Shown in pieces: positions 12,208-23,283 of a stretch of 64,000 nucleotides of DNA (position 1 is the first letter of the stretch; every line of letters starts with the position of its first letter). A program made the position numbers and the translations under genes. Origin of the DNA: Hyperoodon ampullatus (lineage: Eukaryota > Chordata > Mammalia > Artiodactyla > Ziphiidae); contig OX457074.1 in assembly GCA_949752795.1 (NCBI GenBank), positions 27,637,980 to 27,701,979 on the forward strand. Direction: 5' to 3'. The notes under the pieces were generated by a model. The model did not search any database. It saw only the letters and a program-made list of their open reading frames with translations, and had not been told where the DNA came from.

Positions 12208-12643
12208 GTGGGTGGAGGTGAGGGCTCCTTATAAAGCCTCTGTGCAGGAGCTGTGCCCAGGGGATGGTACACCAGCTCCCACCCAGAAACATGTCTTTCC
12301 CTCTACCCCTTGCCCTCTCTCACTCCTCCATGTCCAGCTTGTCTTGAGTCAAAGTACTTTTTTTCATCCCAAGTATTTATTATTTTATTTTTCTTTTATT
12401 TTTATTTTTTATTAGTTTCTGCTTTATCACAAAGTGAATCAGTCATACATATACTTCTGTTCCCACATCCCTTCCCTCATGCATCTCCCTCCCTCCCACC
12501 CTCCCCATCCCACCCCTCCAGGCGGTCACAAAGCACCGAGCTGATCTCCCTGTGCTTTGCGGCTGATTCCCACTATCTACCTACCTTACGTTTGGTAGTG
12601 TATATATGTCCATGCCTCTCTTTCGCTTTGTCACAGCTTACCC
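12208..12643. repeat. right copy of the duplicated L1-3'-end plus flank
   Basis: Near-identical to 9891-10325. The flank part (12208-12356) cannot be a normal L1 target-site duplication, which is usually under 20 bp, and the repeat continues into L1 sequence. It therefore marks a tandem duplication of flank plus L1, with the second unit cut at 12643 where a SINE starts. Confidence 0.88.
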
Positions 12644-12846
12644 TTGGTTGAGAGTCCGCCTGCTGATGCAGGGGACATGGGTTCGTGCCCTGGTCTGGGA
12701 AGATCCCACATGCCGTGGAGCGGCTTGGCCCATGAGCCATGGCCGCAGAGCCGGCGCGTCCGGAGCCTGTGCTCTGCAACGGGAGAGGCCACAACAGTGA
12801 GAGGCCCACGTACCACAAAAAACAAAACAAAACAAAACAAAAACAT
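12644..12846 (+). mobile_element. CHR-type SINE
   Basis: tRNA-derived SINE lacking its first bases, starting at 'ggttgagagtccgcctgctga', with the box-B-like 'gggttcgtgccctgg' and ending in (AAAAC)n. It abuts the broken end of the L1 3' copy. Confidence 0.88.
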
Positions 12847-15592
12847 TTGTATTTCCACTAATAAACTCAAATTATCTTTGCTTTTACCCATCACACTCCC
12901 CAGAGCCTTTTCACAGAATTGTCACTGGTCCCCTGGCCACTATCCTGCCGCCTGTGTGATACTCCATCAGATTCCTTGGAGGCCCGTCTACCTAGCACGG
13001 CCTCGCGATTCTAATCGGCTCACCACCTACAATGGTCAACTCAGATTTCCTCCCTTTGGGAACCTTGCAGAGCAATCTCAGAATATACCATCGTCCTCCC
13101 CCACCGCATTGGTCTTGGGGCCAAAGAAGACCCAGAGGCTTCTTAGGGGAAGAGGTGCTGGAATGACACAGGTGCTTTCTCAGCATCACTCCCACAAGGG
13201 TGACGAGAGCAGCAAGGATGGGAATCTGAGCCATCGTTGCCGCCAGGAGTGGCAGAGCACCTGTGGGCCTGGGGAGGGTGGACCATGGGATGCCCCCCGG
13301 GCTCCCTCCTTGTGGGCGCTCCGTGAGGGGAGTGGCATCCGTGTGGGGAAGGAAACAGCGTGGAGAGGGGGACCAAGTGCCTGAGAAGCTGTCCTGACGG
13401 CCAAGCCAGCCTGAGGCACCTCAGTCATAGGATGGAACTTTGAACTTACAGCTGAGCGTGGTGAAGTCTGTTGATTCCACGGGACCTACCACAGTGGATG
13501 CTCCTGTCATTAACCCGACATTAACCCAACAGATGCTTCCAGAGAGTTCCCCAGCTCTTTACTACCAGCGTGACGCTAACAGCAGAAACCGAGAAACATT
13601 TTACCAAGAGAGCAGATGCACTTTCCTTCTCCTGTAAGAGCCCTTGAGACCTCGGGGTGAGGCTACGATGCGACCCTCAACACCCTCTCCCGGCAGCCAC
13701 CACTGTCATTCGGTTTCATATCTGGCCTGAACGGTGAAGCCAGTTTAATCTGAGAATGGCTGGCTCCCGAGATCACCGTAAAGAAGCCCAGGCATTGTTT
13801 TCCTTCCAGGTCTCGCTCCCCTGCCGCAATCCCAGAGTGGAATAAACATCCACCAGCTGGTTGCCTGGAAGGAGTTAGGGAGAGGAGGAAGCACAAGGCC
13901 TGAGGTCAGTTTCCACCAGCATGGGTGGCTGAAACAATTCCCAGGAGCTCTCTCTGCCAAACACGGGGGTTGGTGGGGAGCCACTGCGGGGAGGCAGGAG
14001 CCTAGATTCCTCTCTTGAAGCCCAGTGAGCGGCTGGCCGGCACGGCTGCCACAGACTCAGGGCGGAGTGAGGGCAGAGATGGCATCTTCCCCAACTAGTG
14101 ACCAAAACAAATCGTGCCCGTAACCTTTGCCACAGAAGCATCCCCGCTTTTGTGGAACAGGGATTAATCTAGTCTCACAAATTTTTTTTTTCCTGGAAAA
14201 TTTCAGCATATTAAATACAGGCTCTTGCCAGTTAGGAATGGAAGCCCCAGTGAGGGCCCCTCGGATGTGCGCGCGCCCAGCAAGCTTGGGGTTGGGAGTG
14301 GGTGAACATGAACTTTCACATGAAGTCTGGATAACCTAAATGAGTTTCAAAATGAACAAACTGGACAGACAGACGTACATTTGGCAAAAAGACATGAGAA
14401 ACAAATGGACAGACAGAAGCCAGGTAAAGAGTGGGAAGGCAGGAAGTGAAGTGCACCCTGGACCTCAGCCTCTCTGGCCCAGGCCTGGCTGGGTCAACGC
14501 TAAGTGGAAAGGCTGGCGAGCCCCTGGGAAGGCCGTGGGAGGTGTCTCTGGGGATTACGGCTTCCTCCACCACAAGCCTGCATGGGGCCAGAGGGGTGAG
14601 GACCTGGGTCTTTTGCAAGCTGATGGAGAGTGGCAACCACAGGAGTTTGTGTCCCTCCAGCACCTGTAGCCACGGTGCCAAGGGAGTAAAGCACTGGACC
14701 CACGATGGGACGTCGCTGTCCTGAAGCTTAAGCATGTCCAGGGCATGTTTAAGAGATTACAAACCATGCAACATGAAGGCAGTCTCTGCCGTGAACCCAG
14801 GAGGGGCAATTTCGACCTAGTCCACCGGGCAAGACGTGGCTTTAGAGCCATGGTTGGTGAAGCCCTTGGTGAGCACGGAGCAGAGGGACATCAGTGCCCA
14901 GAGTGTGACTGACAGGTGGGCTCCTCCTGAGAACTCATCCCGGATTCAGTTTAGTGTCATGAGAAGGAATAAGGGGCACGTTGATGACCCTGATTGAATT
15001 TATAGAGTTAGGGCTCCAGGGAGAAGAGTCACCCTCGACCCCTGACCGTTCCTTTGGGATCCAAATCTAGGGAGCACAAGGCAACTGGTGGTAGCCCAGG
15101 GCTCACTGGGTCACAGAGCTAGTCTCTAAAATGCTGGCTTTGAAATTCCTCTCTGATCCTAACTAAACACTGTCCTCTGAGGGGCTACAGGTTCCCTTTT
15201 CAAGGGCTCAGGCTCTCTTTCCAAGACCTTATCACAGAGGCCGTGTCTGCCTTAAACTGCCTGTTGATGGAAACAAGACCAGGCCCCCTGCCATGGGACC
15301 TGCAAGATCATGATGGAGGGGACACGGTCAGGTCAAATTGGAAGGCTTTGGAGGTATTTTTGCGCCTTTCTCCATGCCCAAATTGTTTCGCTTAGAGCAG
15401 AGTCGCTCTTTGCCCAAGGACTCTCCCGAGGCCGCCTCACTTCCTTTCAGCAACTGGCTCCCAGCACCTTAGCAAAGCCCATGCCTTCTTGCAGGAACTG
15501 CAGGGCAGGAGATGGGTGTCCCAAGGTGAGAGCAGGGGTGCGAGCAGGGGAGCGTCTCCCACCAAGTTCATGTTCAGCAGACTGCCACTCAC
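12847..15592. other. region where the RNF157 last exon and 3'UTR would be expected; not recognised
   Basis: In human the last RNF157 coding exon follows the exon seen at 15593-15703 and the gene ends about 1 kb before FOXJ1. The expected C-terminal codons were not found here on the minus strand. The sequence is single-copy and moderately GC-rich, without SINEs. Either the exon has diverged too far to recognise by eye or it is missing. Confidence 0.45.
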
Positions 15593-15703
15593 CGGGTAAG
15601 CAGACCGCAGAGCACAGCTTATTGTCCAGTGCTTTCATGCTGGCAATGTCAAAGTCATTGTTATTGTCACACTCCATACCTAGAAATGCGAATGTCCTCT
15701 GGC
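15593..15703 (-). CDS. RNF157: RNF157 exon (penultimate coding exon in human)
   Basis: RNF157 is a RING-type E3 ubiquitin ligase of the MGRN1 family, mainly neuronal. The 111-bp exon runs from acceptor TTACAG at 15704 to donor GTGAGT at 15592. It encodes GQRTFAFLGMECDNNNDFDI followed by ASMKALDNKLCSAVCLPG, very close to the conserved RNF157 C-terminal segment. The frame is open, and its phase (one base carried in, one carried out) matches the neighbouring exon. This part lies far C-terminal to the RING domain, in the region containing phosphorylation and degradation signals in the family. Confidence 0.9.
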
Positions 15704-16376
15704 CTGTAATGGAGTTAAGGCAGTTAGAGAGGACCTGGCTGTGTTTTTCTCTGCTTTGCTGTCCTTAAAATAAAAATCTTAAGGATGGAGACAAAAAACA
15801 TCAAATCATATGTTAAAAAAAAGACAATAATTAAGTGGGTAGAGTGGACAATAAAGGAAACTGTGTGGGTACGCTTGTGTTCTCGCTCTGTTCTGCTCTG
15901 TTTCCTTAACTGGCCCCTTTCCAGCCTTCATTCCTGGGAAATCAGACCCTGGGGAGGTCTGTGGGATTCGGACATGCAGACCCGGGCCCAGAGCAGAGCT
16001 AAGCCAGGCTGGAAGAGCTAGGAGAGCCACGGGGTAAGTGACCCCGGGCTCCGGCCTGAGTCTGTCGGTGCATGTGGGGTGTGTTTATGACCACAAGGCT
16101 CTGAGAAATGACTAATACATAAAATGGCAATTAAAGCTCTTTGGTCCTGTAATTTTGCACCTCAAATCAAAGAATTGCATTGTTTTTAAAATTATGATTT
16201 ATTTCCTTTGAGACTTAATTTGCTATTCTGAGGATGTTTTAAGGGGCTGACCAGAAACCTACAGTCGTGTAAGATGGGAAGGGGCCAGATTTCGATGTTA
16301 TTTTTTCAAGCTCCCCACCCGGTTTTTTTTCCTTGGTGAAAGGGAGAGGAAGAAACATACATCTACTGCGTACGGC

Positions 16377-16424
16377 ATGTCAGGTGGAAACCACATATGG
16401 AATGTCAGGCGGAAACCACGTACT
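16377..16424. repeat. two-copy direct repeat, about 24 bp
   Basis: The motif atgtcaggtggaaaccac is repeated as atgtcaggcggaaaccac 24 bp later. Short tandem duplication in non-coding DNA. Confidence 0.75.
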
Positions 16425-16924
16425 GCCCGGTGCCTTTTAGAAGCAAATATTCTACTGGGGACGACAATCACAATGGAGAACTCGGAGCCTTGTGCCCTGA
16501 AGACATCAACCGAGGGGAGGTAGTGCCCAACCCAGGCTTGGTTGGCGTGCGCGTGCGGCAGAGCCACAGCCTGGGCGACCACCCCTCCTCTGGCACTACT
16601 TGGCCAGGAGAGAGTGGTCATGTGCACATGCACACCCCCTGCACACCACACCGCCCCCCAAGCAACTGCCATGGCCAAAGCAGAGGTGACTAGTGTGACA
16701 TCTGCATCCAGGCTGGGATCCAGGTTTGCTCTGGAGGTTGCCCTTCTGTGGAGGCACCTCAGAGGAGCAGAGGGAAGACACACCGGTTCCTGGGACGCCT
16801 GGTCCTACACTCCCAGGTGGGATTCCCAGGTCACCTCCCCCCCCCCCACTTCCTTGCTCTATATGTAGGTCGTTCCTTCGCTTCTCGGCTTAATAGAAAC
16901 AAAATTCTTCCGACTGAAGATATG

Positions 16925-17245
16925 ATTGACTTTATTTACAAAACAGAAATAGAGTCACAGATGTAGAAAACAAACTTATGGTTATGGCGGGGGGCATGGG
17001 AGGGGAGGGATAAATTGGGGATTGGGATTGACATATACACACTACTATATATAAAATAGATAACTAATAAGGACCTGCTGTAGAGCACAGGGGACTCTAC
17101 TCAGTTCCCTGTAATGGCCTATATGGGAAAAGTATCTTAAAAAAAGAGTGCATATATGTATATGTATAATTGATTCACATTGCTGTACAGCAGAAACTAA
17201 CACAACATTGTAAACCAACTCTTCCAATTTAAAAAAACTATCTAC
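16925..17245 (+). mobile_element. artiodactyl-type L1 3' end
   Basis: Contains 'tttatttacaaaacagaaat', 'gaaaacaaacttatggttat', 'actactatatataaaataga' and 'cagaaactaacacaacattg', the typical 3'UTR text of L1 elements in Cetartiodactyla, ending in an A-rich stretch. Lies in an RNF157 intron. Confidence 0.85.
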
Positions 17246-17807
17246 TTGAGGCCTGAATGATGGTAAAGAGAATCGTTCCAATAGCCTACAAACACTAGTG
17301 TACGCTGAGCTGCTAACGTCCCTTCACCTCACCTTTGCTGTGCCGCCAGGGCTTTGATCCTTCTGCTACTGTAATATCAGCCATTTTCTTCAGTAAAGCA
17401 GGAAAACCTACTGCCTAACAGTCGGTTCCCCAAGGGGAGGAAGCTGTTCTCCTGCTGCAGATGAACTTTGGGGCTGCTAGAGCAGTTCTGTGAGACTCAG
17501 CTGAGAAGCTGAAGCAGGAAGGAAGGTGATGGCAGTTGCCCAAGAAGCTTCAGGATCTACTCAACGTAGATGGAGAACTACATGTATCTACTGCAGCCTT
17601 GGCTCAGAGGCCCAGAAAGAGCCAAGAAGGCTGCTGAGGTCCTCAGATACCCTGCTTGCTTTGATATTCCATCAAGAAGACAACCTTTCCCCAAAGCCAC
17701 ACCCTTGAGCAGTGCCACCAAGTCACACCAGTGCCCCTTTCTCTACCCTTTAGAGAATACCCGGGAAAGAAATATAATAAAAGGGAGCAAAAGACCAGGT
17801 CTTTTAC

Positions 17808-17856
17808 CATCTTCTTGTGTGGGTGATCTGTCCTCTTCTTCTAGAACATCATTTCC
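17808..17856 (-). CDS. RNF157: RNF157 micro-exon
   Basis: A 49-bp exon with acceptor CTCCTAG and donor GTAAAA. It encodes GNDVLEEEDRSPTQED plus one base, matching the acidic RNF157 segment that precedes the GMECDNN block. Phase in (0) and out (1) agree with the exons on both sides, so the splice chain is continuous. Confidence 0.88.
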
Positions 17857-18027
17857 CTAGGAGAGAAGGAAGGCACTGTGAGTCCATAAAGCAATGAAAT
17901 AAGTCTACTGATTGTCAGAAGACAGAACTAATCACCCTCATGGTATGCATACATTTCCTGTCCATGTGAGATGGCTGGGAGGCCCAGCAGAGGCAGATTT
18001 TGCTTGGCGAGGCAGGATCGGCCCATA

Positions 18028-18081
18028 GGGACCAGGTCTGAGGCACGTTACAGAGGGACCAGGTCTGAGGCACCTTACAGA
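18028..18081. repeat. two-copy 27-bp tandem repeat
   Basis: gggaccaggtctgaggcac is followed by (g/c)ttacaga, twice in tandem with one mismatch. Intronic, no further copies. Confidence 0.85.
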
Positions 18082-18744
18082 GGGACCGTGGGACTGTCAG
18101 GAATAGCCTTGGTAATAGTTTAGCTCACACTGTTTCTCTCAGGTGGAAATAAAAGTTGTCAAATGAAAAAGCAAACCGTGAGATCATAAAACTTTCAGAA
18201 ACCCTTTAGGATCCCCAATTCCATCCAGATACTCCTTTGAGAACATCTGGCTCAAGAGAAAGTTGTAGAGTCCCCAGTGGGAGCTGGGCATTCCATATAC
18301 TTCGGCCACACCTCCGTCAGAGCACTTCTCATGCTGAGTTATAACTCTGATTCCTCCATCAGACGGAGCTCCGGGAGGGGTGGGATAGGTGGATTGGGGG
18401 CGTGGGCAGGCAAAAGCCATGTCACTCGGTCTTTGTGTCCCCCAGTGCCAGGAAGATGTGAGATGCCTGTGCCAGGTAAATACTAAGTGAATTGGAGGAC
18501 AAACACCCTCTCAAGGGTCTGCCCTGGAAGACTTCCCTCTGGAACTCACCCCACGCCTATTACGCTCAGACCAGCGCCCTCTGCTAATCGGACGGTCCCT
18601 CTGCCTGCACCCTGCCTCTAACAGATCCAAGTGCAGCAGCTTGGAAGGCTTCTTCCAGAACAGCCCCCATCCTATTTGCATCCTCTGCCAGCGCCGGCAG
18701 TCCCTCTGACCGGGGAGGGGCACCAGCGTCCACCTTGCTCTTAC

Positions 18745-18816
18745 CTCTGCATCCTGCTCTTCGGCGGTGGCGGCGAGGCCCTCAAAGTTGCAGTCGGGAG
18801 ACGCCGCTGGCGTCAC
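18745..18816 (-). CDS. RNF157: RNF157 exon, 24 codons
   Basis: A 72-bp exon with acceptor TTTGCAG and donor GTAAGA, phase 0 on both sides. It encodes VTPAASPDCNFEGLAATAEE then QDAE, matching the SPDSNF...EQDAE part of RNF157. The first residues differ from human, as expected in this fast-evolving linker. Confidence 0.87.
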
Positions 18817-19102
18817 CTGCAAAGGAGCAACAAAAGTCAAGGTGCAGATGTCACCGGCTCTCCTACCCAGCTCGCCTGGCAGCAAACGCAAACCAAGTCC
18901 TCAGGACAGAAGTGGTGCCACATGGAAGATCACATCTGAGGGAGTCTTTGATTCAATGACACGGTACCCTGTTTTCCATGGCTCCCCTCCTGAGCACTGG
19001 GGGGCTTTGCCTATCTTCCTGGCAGGCCCTGGACTGAGCTCCTTGGGACTCGAATACAGAGCAGAGCAGAGCGACGAGGGCGATCCCATGCTCCTCTCTT
19101 AC

Positions 19103-19275
19103 CTCTGCTTCTTCTGAGGGGGTCCTGTTGGCGGCCCGGGGGCAGGGGAGAGCCTCCCCGTCCTCCTCCGTGCCAGGGGCGATGTAGGAGCCGGACATGG
19201 AAGAGACGGTGTCGGTGCTGATCTGGGAGGACACCATGGACATGCCCGACTGGGCCAGACTGCTGCTGGCAGGGT
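19103..19275 (-). CDS. RNF157: RNF157 exon with serine-rich segment
   Basis: A 173-bp exon with acceptor CCAAAG and donor GTAAGA. It encodes a serine/threonine-rich, acidic stretch with the highly conserved core SQISTDTVSSMSGSYIAPGT, followed by EEDGEALPCP and TPSEEAE. The frame is open. The region is a low-complexity regulatory tail in the family, not the RING. Confidence 0.92.
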
Positions 19276-19750
19276 CTTTGGAGACAGGAGTTGGAGGAAG
19301 GACACGGAGGTCAGGCCCAGCTGCTGTGAGTGGACTGGGAGCAGAGCTCTCTCGCTGCACCCGGGCAGTGAGGACACCAGCGGCCTGGCCTGGCCCTCAC
19401 CAAATAGGGTTTAGATGGAAGGTTTTCCAAGGTTTGACAACTTTATGCTTTAGAGCTCCAAACTCAACCTCAGGGATGAGGGATTTGCTTTTCCCTGTCA
19501 TAATATTAAAGAAACACTTATGACAGCAGGACTGGGAGTGAGATACCTGCTTCTCCCCCAGCTCAGCCGCTAGACCGCCCTCTCGTTGCAAGGGAGCGAG
19601 TCTCACTTCCTCTCAAGCCAGGGCATATTCTATCTTCCGCTTAGGTATTAATTTGCTGCTCCCTAGTCCATCCGGGAGGAAATATTTGAAGCACTATGGA
19701 CTCGGCTGATGGGGAAGGACCTGCAGTTGTTCCCACCCACCATCATGTAC

Positions 19751-19862
19751 CTTCTGGGGAGGAAATTGTGGAGGAGAGAGGCGTCCCTGTGCAGGACGAC
19801 TGGTCAACAGCTCCTTTCGATGACAAGGTCAGGTTCTCACTTTCTGGGGTGATGCCACATTC
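19751..19862 (-). CDS. RNF157: RNF157 exon, most 5' one found in the window
   Basis: A 112-bp exon with acceptor CACCCAG and donor GTACAT. It encodes ECGITPESENLTLSSKGAVD, then QSSCTGTPLSSTISSPE, nearly identical to the corresponding part of human RNF157. The last base pairs with the next exon to give Asp. The preceding exons (including MGRN1-like domain and RING) were not found between here and the end of the window. Confidence 0.93.
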
Positions 19863-20171
19863 CTGGGTGGGAAAAAAGTAAGCGCCAGTCAAACATGTTA
19901 GAGGGGAAGGGACAGGGCAGGGGCCACGGGTGGGGAGGAGGAAAAGGGGTCTGAGAAGGGCGGCAGGAGGCGACATGCAGAGGGAGGGCTGGTCTCTCCT
20001 CTCATCACTTCTGTGCCCCCCTGACCCGGAGTGGCTGTCTCCCGGGGGGAGGTGCAAGTACATCCTGCCCGAGGCCCAGCAGCTGCTGGAGCCACACAAA
20101 TACTGCAGCTCAGGTGACACAGGTCACCGAACAGCTGTGACACCGGAACACCCCAGGTTTCCCCAGGATTA

Positions 20172-20219
20172 CAAACAGCTCTCTTTTTTTTTTTTTGTGG
20201 TACACAGGCAAACAGCTCT
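20172..20219 (-). mobile_element. extremely short SINE insertion with target-site duplication
   Basis: A poly(T) run followed by gtggtacacagg (positions 20183-20208) is flanked by perfect 11-bp copies of caaacagctct. The inserted text equals the tail end of a reverse-oriented CHR SINE, which starts with poly(T) then gcggtacgcggg. This is a retrotransposition product that stopped after about a dozen template bases. Confidence 0.75.
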
Positions 20220-20766
20220 TCTTCTGAAGGGAGAGAACACAAAACCAGCGGAGGACCCCGTACCTGCTGGGCTTCTCCTCTGGGATGGAGGGTTAGTTCC
20301 AGCTTGATGGATCTAATACAAACACCGCCTGTCCCCCAGCCCACGCCCGGCACCCCCATCAGTCACCTGGGCTCGCAACCTTGGTGCACCCCTGGGTAGA
20401 TGCAAAGCCCTACTGATTCTCTTTCTACAGCCACAATTAATAGTTCACATGCCACAACTAAGGAGCCAGTGAGCCATAACTAAGGAGACTGCCAGCGGAA
20501 ACTAAGACCCAGTGCAACCAAATAAATAAATAAATATTAAAAAAATAAAATAAAGAAATAAAACCAGACTCTACATTTTATATAGGAACATGCTTTTTTT
20601 GGTAAATGATGTGGTCATAGATATACTTGCACCTCAGTGGATACAGCTCTACTTTAGTTTTGCCTGAATACCAGTTTATAGTATAGATACACTATAATTT
20701 ATTTAACAATTCCTGCCTGATGTGTGGAAAACCCACACACATCTAGTGTCAAAAGTGAGTCAGGAG

Positions 20767-21118
20767 GGACTTCCCTGGTGGCCCATTGGTTAAGAATCTG
20801 CCTGCCAATGCAGGGGACATGAGTTTGAAACCTGGTCTGGGAAGATCCCACATGCCGTGGAGCAGCTAAGCCTGTGTGACACAAGTACTGAGCCTGTGAT
20901 CTAGAGCCCATAGGCCGCAACTACCAAGCCCGTGTGCCACAACTACTGAAGCCCGCGTGTCTGGAGCCCGTGCTCTGCAACAAGAGAAGCCACCACAGTG
21001 AGAAGCCTGTGCACTGCAACGAAGAGTAGCCCCTGCTCACCATAACTAGAGAAAGCGGCATGCAACAACAAAGACCCAATGCAGCCAAAAATAAATAAAT
21101 TAATTAATTAATTAAAAG
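20767..21118 (+). mobile_element. CHR-type SINE, long form
   Basis: Starts gggacttccctggtggccc, carries the tRNA-like head, then the long body (ccacaactactgaagcccg, gaagccaccacagtgagaag) and ends in (AAAT/TTAA)n. Confidence 0.88.
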
Positions 21119-21143
21119 TGAATTGGGAAAAAGAAGTGAATCA

Positions 21144-21378
21144 GGGACTTCCCTGGTGGCACAGTGGTTAAAAACCACCTGCCAGGGTTTCGCTGGTGTC
21201 GCAGTGGTTGGGAATCCACCTGCCAATGCAGGGGACACAGGTTCCTGCCCAAGTGCGGGAAGATCCCACATGCCGCAGAGCGACTGGGCCCGTGAGCCAT
21301 GGCCACTGAGCCTGCGTGTCCAGAACCTGTGCTCCACGATCGGAGAGGCCACAACAGTGAGAGGCCTGCGTACCGTAA

Positions 21379-21422
<44 letters not shown>

Positions 21423-21740
21423 AAAATAAATAAAAAACTGCCTGCCAATGTAGGGGACACGGGTTTGAGCCCTGGTCTGGGAAGATCCTACATGCCGTGG
21501 AGCAACTAAGCCCGTGCACCACAACTACTGAGCTCGCATGCCACAATTACTGAAGCCTGTGCACCTAGAGCCCATTCTCCACAACAAGAGAAGCCACTGC
21601 AAGAAGTCTGTGCACCACAATGAAGAGTAGCCCATGCTCGCCACAACTAGAGAAAGCTGGCGCATAGCTAATGATGACCCAATGCAGCCAAAAATAAAAT
21701 TTAAATAATTAATTAATTAATTAATTAATTAATTTTTAAA
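21144..21740 (+). mobile_element. CHR-type SINE, long form, split by a nested SINE
   Basis: The head at 21144-21184 (gacttccctggtggcacagtgg...) breaks off at aaaaaccacctgcca and resumes at about 21433 with aaaaactgcctgccaatgta, continuing to an A/T-rich tail with TTAA repeats at about 21705-21735. The interruption holds a second SINE. Confidence 0.85.
21185..21432 (+). mobile_element. nested CHR SINE with long (AAAT)n tail
   Basis: Complete short-form SINE (gggtttcgctggtgtcgcag to gaggcctgcgtaccgtaata) with a long AAAT tail at 21378-21430. It sits inside the head of an older SINE, and the sequence at the break (aaaaaccacctgcca / aaaaactgcctgcca) is repeated on both sides, as expected for a target-site duplication. 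Confidence 0.87.
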
Positions 21741-22029
21741 AAGTGAATCAGCATTTTAGTAGAATACTGAGAGCAGAGGAAACACACAGGAGTATGTTTT
21801 TCCTTTACATGGACACTCAGAGAAGTGAAATAGCTGGGCCACAGCTGAAAATTTACTAAATATTGCCAAACTGAATGCCCAAAACAAAAAGAGTTGTAGT
21901 ACAATTATAAAGGAAGGAAAAAGGAAAGAAGATAGCAGACAAAAGGCAAAAAATCCAATCTAATACACACACACACACTCACTCAGAAAAGAGTCCGACT
22001 CCTTCCATGGACTTTACATTGTGCTATGG

Positions 22030-22540
22030 ACACATGTCCCCTTCCCTCATTCATACCTTGAAGCCCAACTTCCAATGTGACTATATTTGGAGATGGGGCT
22101 TTTGAGAGATAATTAGGGTTAGATAGGGTCATAAGGGTGGGCCCCTCCAGATAGGATTAGTGGCTTTATAAGAACAGAAATAGAGATATCAGTCTCTCTC
22201 TCTTTTTTTTTCTTTTTGGCCACACCGTGAGGCTTGCAGGATCTCAGTTCCCCAACCAGGGACTGAACCCGGGCCACGGTAGTGAAAGCCGGGAATCCTA
22301 ACCACTAGGCAACCAGGGAACTCCCAGTCTCTTTCTGTCATGTGAGGACACAGTAAGAAGGCAGTCATTGCAAGCCAGGAAGAGGGCCTTCACCAGCAAC
22401 CCAGTCTGCCGGCACCTTGATCTTGGAGTTCTCAGCCTCCAGAACTGTGAGAAGTGAGTATGTGTTGTTTAAGCCACCCAGCCTGTGGTATTTTGTTACG
22501 GCAGCCTGGGGAGATGAATACAGGCTCCAAGGCAGTAGAT
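22030..22540 (+). mobile_element. MaLR-type LTR (old endogenous retrovirus-like)
   Basis: Text such as ccaatgtgactatatttgga, gataattagggttagatagg, caccttgatcttggagttct and gtttaagccacccagcctgt is typical of mammalian MaLR LTRs. No internal retroviral genes are present, so it is a solo LTR or fragment. It is split by a short SINE at 22200-22326. Confidence 0.7.
22200..22326 (-). mobile_element. BOV-tA-like short SINE
   Basis: Reverse-oriented tRNA-derived SINE (tttttggccacaccgtgagg ... aaccagggaactccc) inserted in the LTR. It is flanked by cagtctctctct / cagtctctttct, a probable target-site duplication. Confidence 0.8.
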
Positions 22541-22954
22541 ACTGGGGTACTTGTGACCAACCGGTCTGGTTACACTGGGGCCTGGGCACAAACCAACCTG
22601 CAGACAAAACCCGTGCAGAGGATCCCATTTAAGTGGTAGCTGTCCCCAGGGCTGCTTCTCCATGTCCTCTGCCCTAACTTCTCCCCTTCCCTCAACTCAC
22701 ACTGCCCACAACTTTTGAATCTGCACCATCCTTATTTTTTAATGCTGCTATCCTAGTTCAGGTAGTTTTCATTCTTTGCTAAAACTACAACCTCTTAACT
22801 GGTCTCATTAATCTCCTCCCTTTCTGATTCACTCTACACTGTGAGTTGATTTAAAGAGCTAACTTTCTAAAATGGAAATCAAATCACAATAGTTGTCATT
22901 ATTTGAATTCTGAAAATATTCCAGCAAGATGGATTTTTTTAAACATTTTTTTTA

Positions 22955-23079
22955 ATTTTAAATTTTTTGGCTGCACAATGTGGCTTGTGGGATCTTAGTT
23001 CCCTGACCAGGGATTGAACCCAGGCCTGCAGCAGTGAGAGCATGGAGTCCTAACCACTGGACCACCGGGGAATTCCCAA
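22955..23079 (-). mobile_element. BOV-tA-like short SINE
   Basis: ttttttggctgcacaatgtg through gaccaccggggaattccc, reverse orientation. It abuts the next SINE directly. Confidence 0.8.
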
Positions 23080-23081
23080 GT

Positions 23082-23283
23082 TTTTTTTTTTTTCGGTACA
23101 CGGGACTCTCACTGTTGTGGCCTCCCCTGTTGTGGAGCACAGGCTCCGGACGCGCACGCTCAGTGGCCATGGCTCACGGACCTAGCCACTCCACGGCATG
23201 TAGGATCTTCCCGGACTGGGGCACAAACCCGTGTCCCCTGCATCGGCAGGCAGACTCTCAACCACTGCGCCACCAGGGAAGCC
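23082..23283 (-). mobile_element. CHR-type SINE
   Basis: Poly(T) then cggtacacgggactctcact, ending in ccaccagggaagcc. Standard short form in reverse orientation, lying next to an older short SINE. Confidence 0.9.

Noticed and set aside
12644..13384. 246-codon open frame beginning in a SINE
   Set aside because: First quarter is SINE sequence; the remainder has no recognisable domain or conserved neighbour.
20030..20115. Exon-like stretch reading CKYILPEAQQLLEPHKYCSS
   Set aside because: Reads sensibly but has no convincing splice pair, is on the strand opposite to RNF157, and matches no protein I know.
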